This document shows positions 1 to 5,950 of a stretch of DNA of 12,461 bases, piece after piece; positions within the stretch are counted from its first letter, which is position 1; each line of letters begins with the position of its first letter. Under the pieces are notes generated by a model. That model saw nothing but the letters and a program-made list of their open reading frames with translations. It was not told the origin of the DNA and searched no databases. The DNA lies in NCBI GenBank assembly GCA_902494465.1, contig CABUTH010000041.1, forward strand, positions 1 through 12,461, read 5' to 3'. The stretch comes from an uncultured Collinsella sp. Its GTDB lineage: Bacteria > Actinomycetota > Coriobacteriia > Coriobacteriales > Coriobacteriaceae. Both the position numbers and the translations under genes were made by a program.

Positions 1-480
1 AGCCCCAAGTCCATCGACGCCTACATGATCGGCGAGCACGGCTTTAGCCAGCTGGCCGCCTTTAAGGCCGCAACCATCGCCGGCAAGAGCCTCAACGAGC
101 TTCAGGCCGAGAACCCCGACAAGTACGCCTTCGACCACATGGAGGTCGAGGAGCTTGCACGCAAGGGCGGCTATGTGACCTACCAGGGCAAGCAGTGCAC
201 CGAGTACGCCGTCGCCAACTCCGCCGCGCGCGTCTGCGCCGCCGTTCTGCACAACGAGCACGCCGTGCTTTCCGCCTCCACGCTCATGACCGGCCAGTAT
301 GGCGAGGAGGGCATCTTCACCTCCCTGCCGTGCGTGATCGGCGCCGAGGGCGTCGAGGAGGTCTACACGCTCGACCTTTCCGAGTATGAGCTCGAGGGCT
401 TCCACAAGAGCTGCCAGCACATCCGCGACAACATCGCCCAGCTCGACTGGTGGGAAGCCGAGGCATACGACGCCAAGTAA
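1..480 (+). CDS. L-lactate/malate dehydrogenase family protein, C-terminal part (5' truncated)
   Basis: NAD-dependent 2-hydroxyacid dehydrogenase of the LDH/MDH family, which interconverts a 2-keto acid (pyruvate or oxaloacetate) and its L-hydroxy acid in the cytoplasm. The open frame enters from the left edge and ends with TAA at 478-480, giving about 159 visible residues, roughly the second half of a 310-330 residue enzyme. The motif IGEHG with the catalytic histidine lies at codons 10-14. Further on, the frame shows the family's C-terminal helix region (YAVANSAARV, then LMTGQYGEEGIFTSLPCVIG) and a closing helix. The substrate-specificity loop with the Arg/Gln choice is outside the window, so lactate versus malate cannot be settled. 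The GQYG-type strand looks more like lactate dehydrogenase. It is the only plus-strand gene here and is followed by its own terminator. Confidence 0.85.
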   Translation, partial: SPKSIDAYMIGEHGFSQLAAFKAATIAGKSLNELQAENPDKYAFDHMEVEELARKGGYVTYQGKQCTEYAVANSAARVCAAVLHNEHAVLSASTLMTGQYGEEGIFTSLPCVIGAEGVEEVYTLDLSEYELEGFHKSCQHIRDNIAQLDWWEAEAYDAK

Positions 481-522
481 GCGTCGGTTGCCGCGACACC
501 TCGTGAATCTAAGCGCAATACC

Positions 523-563
523 AAGCGGGCTGCGTCGGAAATCCCCGGCGCGGCCCGCTTTTT
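523..563 (+). terminator. Rho-independent terminator of the dehydrogenase gene
   Basis: The perfect 8-bp arms AAGCGGGC (523-530) and GCCCGCTT (553-560) enclose a GC-rich loop and run into a T tract (559-563). The hairpin sits 43 nt after the stop codon on the same strand. Confidence 0.8.
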
Positions 564-588
564 GACTCAAACGACACGCTTGCGAATC

Positions 589-769
589 GAAGGTGAATGT
601 TTTTCCGCGAAGTGAACGAGCAAAATTGGACCCCCGAAGCATCGACATTTTTTCAGGCGCTGTTTCCTGCGGTTTCGTCGAGTTTTTCCTGCGGTTTTGC
701 CGCCAAAAAGTGTGGATGCTTCAGGGGCTCAAAACAGGTCGTTCACTTCGCGGAAAAACATTCACCTTC
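589..769. repeat. Long nested inverted repeat (palindrome 1)
   Basis: The outer arms, 589-619 and 739-769, are perfect 31-bp inverted copies. Inside them are two unmatched 11-nt blocks (620-630 and 728-738). An inner stem follows: CCCC plus GAAGCATC (631-643) pairs with GATGCTTC plus GGGG (715-727) with one mismatch, then ACA/TGT and TTTTT/AAAAA continue the pairing. The central loop (about 653-704) holds a perfect 13-bp direct repeat, TTTCCTGCGGTTT, at 663-675 and 685-697 (22-bp period). The element occupies most of the gap between the convergent dehydrogenase and SIS1 genes, between their terminators. No convincing gene is seen, and no target-site duplication is visible at its ends. It could be a MITE-like or BIME-like element. 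Confidence 0.85.
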
Positions 770-805
770 ATTTTCGCGCAGACACGAATCCGGCCGCCAC
801 AACGC

Positions 806-837
806 AAAACGGGGCCCGCGCGCAGCGCAGACCCCGT
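806..837 (-). terminator. Probable terminator of the SIS1 gene
   Basis: Read on the minus strand, ACGGGG (837-832) pairs with CCCCGT (814-809) around a GC-rich loop, followed by TTTT (809-806). It lies 23 nt beyond the SIS1 stop codon. On the plus strand no T tract follows, so it serves the minus strand. The stem is short, so the call is moderate. Confidence 0.6.
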
Positions 838-859
838 CAAAAAAGATAATTCCCGGTAC

Positions 860-1828
860 CTAGTACTGCTCGATGCCCATGTAGCGACGAACCTCGGGGC
901 TGTGGTTGAACACCTTGCCGCGAGCGGCACGCAGCTCGCAGCTCATCGCATAGAAGAAGATCGGCTCCAGGAACGAACGCACGCTGGCGGGCACCTCGCC
1001 CACGCCGTACTCAAGCGCATCGAGCACCATGACCGTATCGGTGTGCGTGTTGAGGAACGCCAGCGCGCGCTCCTCCATGGGGCGGCACTCGCCCGATCCA
1101 AGCTGCACAAAGTAGAACACGCCGGGCTCGGTGGCCTCGAACGGGCCGTGGAAATACTCGCCGGAGTGGATGTAGCAGCAGTGCTGCCATTGCATCTCCA
1201 TGAGCGAGCAGATCGCCATGGCGTAGGTCTGGCTAAAGTTGGGGCCGGATCCCAGGATGTAGAAGAACTTATGCTGCTGGCAGAGCTCGGCAAAGCGATC
1301 GCCCAGCTCGGCATTGACCTTCTCACGGGCAGCGGGCAGCAGCGCATCCATCTGCTTAAGGCCGGCGTACATGTCGGCGAGTGCCTCGTAACCCTCCTGC
1401 TGGTCAAGCAGCTCGGCAGCCATCAGGACGCCGATGCCCTGCGGAACCTCGGCCTGCGGCACGCCCTCGCCCCACGGATAGACCCAGGTGGTCCACTTGC
1501 CGTTATCGATCTTGGAGCCCTCGCAGTCGGTGAGGGCAACGACCTCGGCACCGGCCGCCAGCGCCATCTCGCAGCCGTCGACGACCTCTTGCGTGTTGCC
1601 GCTGTGGCTGCAGGCAATAACGAGCGACTTCGGCCCTAGACTCTTGGGAGCCATCAGGCAAAACTCGCGTGCCGTGTAGACCGTCGAGGTAAACGTGGTT
1701 GCCTCGCGCTTGAGCAGCTCGTTGGCCGGCATCAGGTCGATCATCGAACCGCCGCAGGCGATCCAAAAGACATTCTCGATCTTGCCCTTGCGCTCGATGA
1801 TTTCCTGAATCAGATCGTGTGCGTTCAT
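860..1828 (-). CDS. SIS-domain sugar-phosphate deglycase, FrlB-like (SIS1)
   Basis: A 322-residue protein with two SIS domains, close to the 340 residues of E. coli FrlB. FrlB splits fructoselysine 6-phosphate into glucose 6-phosphate and lysine in the cytoplasm. Seen in the sequence: an N-terminal SIS fold opening with VFWIACGGS (20-28), the phosphate-binding CSHSGNT (73-79), a second SIS domain from about 187, the active-site block SGEYFHGPFE (222-231) with Glu224 and His227, and a C-terminus PEVRRYMGIEQY that matches the FrlB type ending (ERRYYGG...EY). AAGGGG lies 7 nt before the ATG and supports this start. The gene stands alone between its own promoter, with operator-like repeats, and a terminator; the upstream neighbour is a GntR/UTRA regulator. 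It is a paralogue of SIS2 in the PTS operon. The substrate may be fructoselysine-, glucoselysine- or a related amino-acid-hexose 6-phosphate. The family call is firm and the substrate is inferred. Confidence 0.8.
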   Translation of the reverse strand: MNAHDLIQEIIERKGKIENVFWIACGGSMIDLMPANELLKREATTFTSTVYTAREFCLMAPKSLGPKSLVIACSHSGNTQEVVDGCEMALAAGAEVVALTDCEGSKIDNGKWTTWVYPWGEGVPQAEVPQGIGVLMAAELLDQQEGYEALADMYAGLKQMDALLPAAREKVNAELGDRFAELCQQHKFFYILGSGPNFSQTYAMAICSLMEMQWQHCCYIHSGEYFHGPFEATEPGVFYFVQLGSGECRPMEERALAFLNTHTDTVMVLDALEYGVGEVPASVRSFLEPIFFYAMSCELRAARGKVFNHSPEVRRYMGIEQY

Positions 1829-1857
1829 GGTGATGCCCCTTCTTGTGTGGCGGTTTT

Positions 1858-1888
1858 GAACGACTGCAGCTCGTACCTGCAGTCGTTC
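1858..1888 (-). promoter_or_regulatory. 12-bp hairpin in the SIS1 leader
   Basis: GAACGACTGCAG (1858-1869) and CTGCAGTCGTTC (1877-1888) are perfect inverted copies around a 7-nt loop, 29 nt upstream of the SIS1 ATG. No T tract follows on either strand, so it is not a terminator. Its outer edge overlaps the proximal operator-like repeat. It may be a protein-binding palindrome or an mRNA 5' stabiliser. Confidence 0.75.
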
Positions 1889-1901
1889 TATGTTGTCCTA
1901 T
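1883..1901. promoter_or_regulatory. Operator-like repeat, proximal copy (SIS1 promoter)
   Basis: The plus-strand 19-mer TCGTTCTATGTTGTCCTAT differs at 3 of 19 positions from the distal copy at 1945. It consists of two tandem 9-mers (TCGTTCTAT, TTGTCCTAT) with a 10-bp period. It abuts the predicted -10 element and would cover the transcription start, a typical place for a repressor. The adjacent GntR regulator is the natural candidate to bind it. Confidence 0.55.
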
Positions 1902-1906
1902 TTATA
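1901..1906 (-). promoter_or_regulatory. Predicted extended -10 element of the SIS1 gene
   Basis: The minus strand reads TGCTATAAAT, an extended -10 (TG-N-TATAAA) at about 1909-1901. No good -35 hexamer lies at 16-18 bp, as is common for extended -10 promoters. It sits between the two operator-like repeats. Confidence 0.5.
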
Positions 1907-1944
1907 GCACGCACGACGACGCCCGTGAAGTCATTTCACCAAAC

Positions 1945-1963
1945 TTGTTCTATATTGTTCTAT
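1945..1963. promoter_or_regulatory. Operator-like repeat, distal copy (SIS1 promoter)
   Basis: The plus-strand 19-mer TTGTTCTATATTGTTCTAT is a perfect tandem repeat of TTGTTCTAT with a 10-bp period. It begins 9 nt below the stop of the upstream GntR gene and lies 62 bp from the proximal copy, close to six helical turns, so both sites would face the same side of the DNA. Confidence 0.55.
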
Positions 1964-1972
1964 CTGTGGACG

Positions 1973-2728
1973 TTAGATGTCGAACACGTAGCGCGAGCCC
2001 ACGATCTTTTGGCGTCCGAGCAGCAAGGGCCGCTCGTCCTCATCGGTAAAGTACGCCTCCATATAGAAGAGCGGCTCGCCGACCGGCACCTCCAGCAGCG
2101 AGGCCGCCTGAGCATCGGCAAGCGCAATCTCCACAGTACAGGGGTCGGACTTGAGCGGCGCGCGGCCCGAATGCTCGGCAACGAGCGCAAAGATGGAACT
2201 GTCCGTGAGGTCCTTGTCGGCAAGCGTCTGCAGATAGGGATGGTCGGCCAGCACAAAGGCGTTGTTCTCGAGCATGACGGGCACGCCATCTGCCGTGCGC
2301 ACGCGCTCGACAACGATGAGCTCGCAGCCGGGCTCCACCCCAAAAAACGCCGCGTCCTCACGCGTCGCCGCAACCACCGTGCGCGACACCAAACGTGCTC
2401 CGGCCACCATGTCGTTGGCAGCGCAACCCTCGGAAAAGCTCTGAACGTCACCCTTCTGGACAATCTTGCGCTTGAGCTTGGGCGCACACACAAACGTGCC
2501 CCTCCCCTGTTGGCGGTTGAGATACCCCGCGCGCGACAGCTCCTCGATGGCGCGGCGCACGGTGATGCGTCCCACGCCGTAGTACTTCGCGAGCTCCATC
2601 TCGGAAGGAATGCGCGAGCCGGATGCATACACGCCGCGCGCGATCTCGCCTTTTAGGTCGTCCATTACCTGCTGGTACAGCGGCACGGCGGACACCTCAG
2701 TGCGCTCGGTTTTATCGTCGGATGCCAT
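1973..2728 (-). CDS. GntR-family regulator with UTRA domain (HutC/FrlR type)
   Basis: A 251-residue transcription factor. The winged helix-turn-helix occupies residues 16-82 (PLYQQVMDDLKGEI, then the recognition region GVGRITVRRAIEEL and the wing NRQQGRGTFV). The UTRA ligand-binding domain runs from about 100 to 246, with the typical VERVRTADGVPVMLENN stretch. Known members of this class sense small ligands such as sugar phosphates and mostly repress the neighbouring operon. The ATG lies 2 nt after the recQ stop and its ribosome site (TGGAG) is inside the end of recQ, so the gene is probably co-transcribed and translationally coupled with recQ. Downstream is the FrlB-like SIS1 gene, with repeated operator-like motifs in between, which suggests that it controls SIS1. 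The ligand is unknown; a glycated-amine 6-phosphate is the likely guess. Confidence 0.88.
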   Translation of the reverse strand: MASDDKTERTEVSAVPLYQQVMDDLKGEIARGVYASGSRIPSEMELAKYYGVGRITVRRAIEELSRAGYLNRQQGRGTFVCAPKLKRKIVQKGDVQSFSEGCAANDMVAGARLVSRTVVAATREDAAFFGVEPGCELIVVERVRTADGVPVMLENNAFVLADHPYLQTLADKDLTDSSIFALVAEHSGRAPLKSDPCTVEIALADAQAASLLEVPVGEPLFYMEAYFTDEDERPLLLGRQKIVGSRYVFDI

Positions 2729-2730
2729 CG

Positions 2731-4710
2731 TTATGCTCCATTCCGTGCATGCTCGGACACAAACTCTTCAATCGCCGCCATAAACTGCTCGCCAAAGGCG
2801 TCGGCCTTTTTCTCGCCGATGCCGTTGACCTGGATAAGCTCGTCGCGCGTCTGAGGGCGCAGACGGCACAGACCGCGCAGAGCCTTGTCGGAGAAGACCA
2901 TGTACGGTGCCATCTCCAGCTCGGTCGAAATCTCCTTGCGCAGGGCACGCAGGCGCTCGAACAGCTCGGCATCGTCACCCACGCGCGGGCGCTGATCCAG
3001 CTCGGCCTCCTCACGCAGCAGATCCACCGCGCGGCGGGCACGGGCCGAGGCCTTGCGCTTGGACGCACGACGCTTGACGGTAAAGGCGAACGCCTCGTCC
3101 TCGACCTCGCCGGCGCGCGGGCCCAGCCCCACGACCGGGTACTGCCCCTGCGAGGTGGCCAGATAACCGCGGCCGCACAGCTGGCCGATGATGTCCTTGA
3201 TGCGCCCGACCGATTCGCTCGACAGCTCACCGTAGCCGCGGTCCTCATCCAGATGCATCTGGCGAATGCGCTCGGTGTTGCCGCCGTGGAGCACGTCGGC
3301 GATCAGTGACTTGCCAAAGCGCATGGGACGCGTGGCCACATAGCGCACGGCGGCGCGGGCCATATCGGTGACGTCCTCGACCTCGAACTGCGTGAGGCAG
3401 TTGCTGCAGTTGCCGCAGCCCTCGGCCTCGTCCGTGGCGGTGCCGCCCGTACCGGCCGCGGCATGCTCGGCCGCGGCCTCGTCGCCAAAGTAGCGCAGCA
3501 TGTATTCGCGCAGGCAGCCGGTGGTATTGCAGTAGCCCTCCATCTGGCTGAGCAGACGATATCGATTCTGGACCGCCCACGCGCGCTGCTCGTCGTCGAG
3601 TGCCTCATCGGCAGCATCGCCGCGGTCGATCAGAAAGCGGCGCATGCGAAAATCGTTACCGTTCCACAGCAAGTGGCAGCTGGCCGGGTCGCCGTCGCGG
3701 CCAGCGCGGCCAGCCTCCTGGTAGTAGGCCTCGATACTCTCGGGCACGTTGTTGTGAATCACGTAGCGCACGTTGGGCTTGTCGATGCCCATGCCAAAGG
3801 CGTTGGTGGCAACCATCACCTGAATATCGTCGTCGATAAAGGCGCGCTGGCTTTGGCGACGGGCGTCGTTGCCCATACCGGCATGGTAGCGGCCAACGCG
3901 AATGCCGCTGGGACCCAGCGCCTCGGCAAGCTCACCTGCCAGCGCATCGACCGTCTTGCGGGTCGAGCAATACACGATGCCGCTCTCGCCCGAATGCGCG
4001 ATCACATAGTCGCGCACCCACGCGGCCTTGGCCTTGTCGCCCATCTCCTCGCAGCCAAAGTAGAGGTTCTTGCGATCGAAGCCCGTCACCACCGTCGCAG
4101 GGTTTTGCAGGCCGAGCATCTGCTGAATGTCCGCGCGCACGCGCTCGGTCGCCGTAGCGGTAAAGGCCGCCACGATGGGGCGCTGCGGCAGGGAATCGAT
4201 GAACTCGCGAATCTGAAGGTAGGCGGGGCGGAAATCCTGGCCCCATTGGCTTACGCAGTGGGCCTCGTCAATGGCCACGAGCGGCACGCCGATGCCGCCG
4301 TCCGCCGCGGCCTCCTGCGCAAAGGCTAAAAAGCGCGGCTCGAGCAGGCGCTCGGGCGCCACGTACATAAGCTGGTAGCGGCCCTCGCGTGCCCGCTTGA
4401 GCACGGTGTTTTGCTGGGCCGGAGTAAGGCTGGAGTTGAGATAGCTGGGGCGCGCACCCGCCGCGAGCAACGCACGGGTCTGGTCCTCCATAAGCGAGAG
4501 CAACGGACTCACCACAAAGGTGATGCCGGGCAGCATGAGCGCGGGCACCTGGTAGCAAATAGACTTGCCGGCGCCCGTGGGCATAACACCCAGCGCGTCG
4601 CAACCGGCAAGGATCGCATCGACCATGCGGTCCTGTCCCGGGCGAAACGAGGTGTAGCCAAAATAGGCGCCGAGCGTGTCGAGCGCCATCTGCTGCATGC
4701 TATCGGTCAT
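2731..4710 (-). CDS. recQ: ATP-dependent DNA helicase RecQ
   Basis: A 659-residue 3'-5' DNA helicase of the RecQ family, used in recombination and fork repair. Seen in order: the GYTSFRPGQ motif 0 (18-26), Walker A PTGAGKS (44-50), DEAH box (149-151 core) followed by the aromatic-rich loop HCVSQWGQDFRPAY, helicase C-terminal motif QEAGRAGRDG (331-340), an RQC zinc site (Cys399, Cys432, Cys435, Cys438) and a C-terminal HRDC domain (about 577-650). The spacer between the first zinc cysteine and the CGNC cluster carries an Ala/Gly-rich stretch (411-430) that makes it longer than in E. coli RecQ. The start is supported by AGGAAA just before the ATG and by a TATAAT upstream. It reads directly into a GntR regulator with a 2-nt gap. 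Confidence 0.95.
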   Translation of the reverse strand: MTDSMQQMALDTLGAYFGYTSFRPGQDRMVDAILAGCDALGVMPTGAGKSICYQVPALMLPGITFVVSPLLSLMEDQTRALLAAGARPSYLNSSLTPAQQNTVLKRAREGRYQLMYVAPERLLEPRFLAFAQEAAADGGIGVPLVAIDEAHCVSQWGQDFRPAYLQIREFIDSLPQRPIVAAFTATATERVRADIQQMLGLQNPATVVTGFDRKNLYFGCEEMGDKAKAAWVRDYVIAHSGESGIVYCSTRKTVDALAGELAEALGPSGIRVGRYHAGMGNDARRQSQRAFIDDDIQVMVATNAFGMGIDKPNVRYVIHNNVPESIEAYYQEAGRAGRDGDPASCHLLWNGNDFRMRRFLIDRGDAADEALDDEQRAWAVQNRYRLLSQMEGYCNTTGCLREYMLRYFGDEAAAEHAAAGTGGTATDEAEGCGNCSNCLTQFEVEDVTDMARAAVRYVATRPMRFGKSLIADVLHGGNTERIRQMHLDEDRGYGELSSESVGRIKDIIGQLCGRGYLATSQGQYPVVGLGPRAGEVEDEAFAFTVKRRASKRKASARARRAVDLLREEAELDQRPRVGDDAELFERLRALRKEISTELEMAPYMVFSDKALRGLCRLRPQTRDELIQVNGIGEKKADAFGEQFMAAIEEFVSEHARNGA

Positions 4711-4741
4711 GGTTTCCTAACGTCCAAGTCATCTGCCGCCG

Positions 4742-4747
4742 ATTATA
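4742..4747 (-). promoter_or_regulatory. Predicted -10 element of recQ
   Basis: A perfect TATAAT on the minus strand, about 31 nt before the recQ ATG. A matching -35 hexamer is not evident. Confidence 0.45.
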
Positions 4748-4836
4748 CGCCGCCACGCGGACCGGCGTCGCCCGGCTACCGGCCACGGGCGGCGCAATCC
4801 GAAAGGAACGAGCGTGGATTTTTGGACACTTTCCGG

Positions 4837-4904
4837 ATGAGCGTGGATAATCTCCCACTTTGGGCCCGTCACCAAGCCAAAAACGGGAGATTATCCACGC
4901 TCAT
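4837..4904. repeat. 20-bp inverted repeat (palindrome 2)
   Basis: The arms 4837-4856 and 4885-4904 are perfect 20-bp inverted copies with a 28-nt centre. After a 2-nt mismatch block, an inner TTTGG/CCAAA stem (4859-4863 and 4877-4881) continues. The arms contain GAGCGTGGAT, which also occurs once more as a direct copy at 4810-4819. Each arm contains a 9-mer one base away from the DnaA-box consensus (TTATCCACG at 4891-4899 and its inverse at 4842-4850). Confidence 0.8.
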
Positions 4905-4939
4905 TCTATGGGTAGTCGATGTTTTGGCAAAGTCAGCGA

Positions 4940-5038
4940 AAGCCCGCCAGAGCGAGCAAGGTGCCTTGAAACGAGGCGGCATTGACCTTCTGGTCATGCC
5001 GCCGAAGTTGAAAGGTAGATTGCCGCTCTGGCGGGCTT
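4940..5038. repeat. Nested inverted repeat with inner hairpins
   Basis: The outer arms AAGCCCGCCAGAGCG (4940-4954) and its inverse (5024-5038) are perfect over 15 bp. Two 20-nt spacers of equal length lead to an inner stem, GGCGGCAT-T-GACC (4975-4987) against GGTC-ATGCCGCC (4992-5003), with one bulged base and a 4-nt loop. The left spacer holds a small CAAGG/CCTTG hairpin (4957-4968). No T tract follows, so it is not a simple terminator. Confidence 0.8.
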
Positions 5039-5053
5039 GCAGCGTCGACCGGT

Positions 5054-5075
5054 CCGCCGTTCGTCAGAACGGCGG
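5054..5075. repeat. 9-bp hairpin with tetraloop
   Basis: CCGCCGTTC (5054-5062) and GAACGGCGG (5067-5075) are perfect inverted copies around GTCA. The hairpin is flanked on both sides by the direct repeat AGCGTCGA. Confidence 0.75.
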
Positions 5076-5098
5076 AACCAAAGGCGCAGCGTCGAGCC

Positions 5099-5126
5099 GT
5101 TACGCGGTTTGGTAAAACCGCGTAAC
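5099..5126 (-). repeat. 12-bp hairpin abutting the stop codon of the second GntR gene
   Basis: GTTACGCGGTTT (5099-5110) and AAACCGCGTAAC (5115-5126) are perfect inverted copies around GGTA. The stem starts at the base right after the stop codon of the gene at 5127-5846. No run of T follows on the minus strand. It probably protects the mRNA 3' end or acts with the other hairpins, rather than being a canonical terminator. Confidence 0.75.
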
Positions 5127-5846
5127 TTACATCACCATGACGTAGCGCGATCCCACGTAGTACTGCTTACCCATCAGGACCGGCTCGCCATTGGGGCCGA
5201 TAAAGCCGGCACGCAGGTTGAGCAGCGGATCGTGCGGAGCAATGCCCAGCTCAGCCGCCTGCTCGGCATTGGCGCGAACGGCCTCGACCGTGCGGTAGCC
5301 AACCGAGACAATCGGCGTTCCGCCAACACGCTCGACCTCGGCAAAAATCGACTTGTCCTCAAGATCGGCCGTCAACAGCTCACGGTAAGCGTCAAACGGC
5401 ACAAAATTGTTCTCCTCAAAGATGGGCTCACCGTCGGCTGTACGCACGCGCTTGATATGCAGCAGCAGCGCATCCTTCTGCAGACCAAAGAATTCCATCT
5501 CATTTTGGCGCGCCGGAACGATCTGACGATCGACCACGTGTGCGCCCGCCTTCATGCCGTTGTCGGCACACAGCGCGGTAAACGTCTGCAGCGTCGAGGC
5601 GTGGAACTGGCGATTGATGTGCGGCGTGGAAACAAAGGTGCCGCGGCCCTGTTGCTTAACCAGGTAGCCATCGGAGCAGAGCTCTTCGACGGCGCGGCGC
5701 ACCGTAATTCGGCTCACCTCGTACTGCTCGGCTAGCTCAAGCTCGGACGGAATACGCTCCTTGGGTGCATAAACACCTTTCTCGATCGCATCCTTAATTT
5801 CGTCGTAAATCTGCTGGTAAAGCGGTGCATTTTTGGGCGCAGGCAT
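5127..5846 (-). CDS. GntR-family regulator with UTRA domain (second copy)
   Basis: A 239-residue GntR/HutC-type transcription factor. The winged helix-turn-helix lies at 8-72 (PLYQQIYDEIKDAI, then SRITVRRAVEEL and KQQGRGTFVS) and the UTRA domain from about 90 to 235, ending GKQYYVGSRYVMVM. Its DNA-recognition segment is almost the same as that of the regulator at 1973-2728, and their UTRA domains align throughout, so the two are paralogues. It is not next to a catabolic gene: recQ lies downstream and a YitT-family gene upstream. The PTS operon, which has no regulator of its own in this window, is one possible target; autoregulation is suggested by an inverted repeat in its own upstream region. 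The chosen ATG has no clear Shine-Dalgarno sequence (the minus strand reads AAAAGTGATCAGAC before it), which may mean weak translation. Confidence 0.85.
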   Translation of the reverse strand: MPAPKNAPLYQQIYDEIKDAIEKGVYAPKERIPSELELAEQYEVSRITVRRAVEELCSDGYLVKQQGRGTFVSTPHINRQFHASTLQTFTALCADNGMKAGAHVVDRQIVPARQNEMEFFGLQKDALLLHIKRVRTADGEPIFEENNFVPFDAYRELLTADLEDKSIFAEVERVGGTPIVSVGYRTVEAVRANAEQAAELGIAPHDPLLNLRAGFIGPNGEPVLMGKQYYVGSRYVMVM

Positions 5847-5856
5847 GTCTGATCAC

Positions 5857-5926
5857 TTTTATCAAAATATCGAAATAACTAATACGTATATAACGTCTTT
5901 TTATATGTTACCTCAGTTTGATAAAA
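5857..5926. promoter_or_regulatory. AT-rich upstream region of the second GntR gene with inverted operator-like sites
   Basis: TTTTATCAAA (5857-5866) and its exact inverse TTTGATAAAA (5917-5926) lie 60 bp apart on either side of a very AT-rich promoter-like segment (TATAAA and TATACGTAT on the minus strand). The low GC here stands out from the surrounding DNA. The layout suits two operators around a promoter, likely autoregulatory. This is inferred. Confidence 0.45.
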
Positions 5927-5950
5927 CGATACACCACATACAGCAAATCC

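Larger units (their letters stand above)
4711..5126. other. Gene-free stretch made largely of inverted repeats
   Basis: No convincing coding sequence. From the recQ start to the stop of the second GntR gene it holds the recQ promoter, a 20-bp palindrome (4837-4904), a 99-bp nested palindrome (4940-5038), a 9-bp stem with tetraloop (5054-5075) and a 12-bp stem with tetraloop (5099-5126). AGCGTCGA occurs twice (5041-5048 and 5089-5096), flanking the third hairpin. The stretch is either the long structured 3' region of the second GntR transcript plus the recQ promoter, or a cluster of repeat elements. Confidence 0.7.

Noticed and set aside
589..769. Palindrome 1 as a complete insertion sequence
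   Set aside because: There is no transposase frame inside and no visible target duplication; at most a non-autonomous element.
593..1639. 348-codon plus-strand open frame opposite SIS1
   Set aside because: It runs through palindrome 1 and the SIS1 terminator, antisense to a clear SIS gene. Its residue pattern (Leu, His, Arg, Ala rich) is that of a shadow frame in GC-rich DNA.
4411..5115. 234-codon plus-strand open frame across the recQ upstream region
   Set aside because: Half is antisense to recQ and the rest runs through the four hairpins; no protein-like pattern.
4837..5126. Inverted-repeat cluster as a CRISPR array or integron attC sites
   Set aside because: Stems differ from each other, spacing is irregular, there are no regular spacers, and no cas or integrase gene is near.
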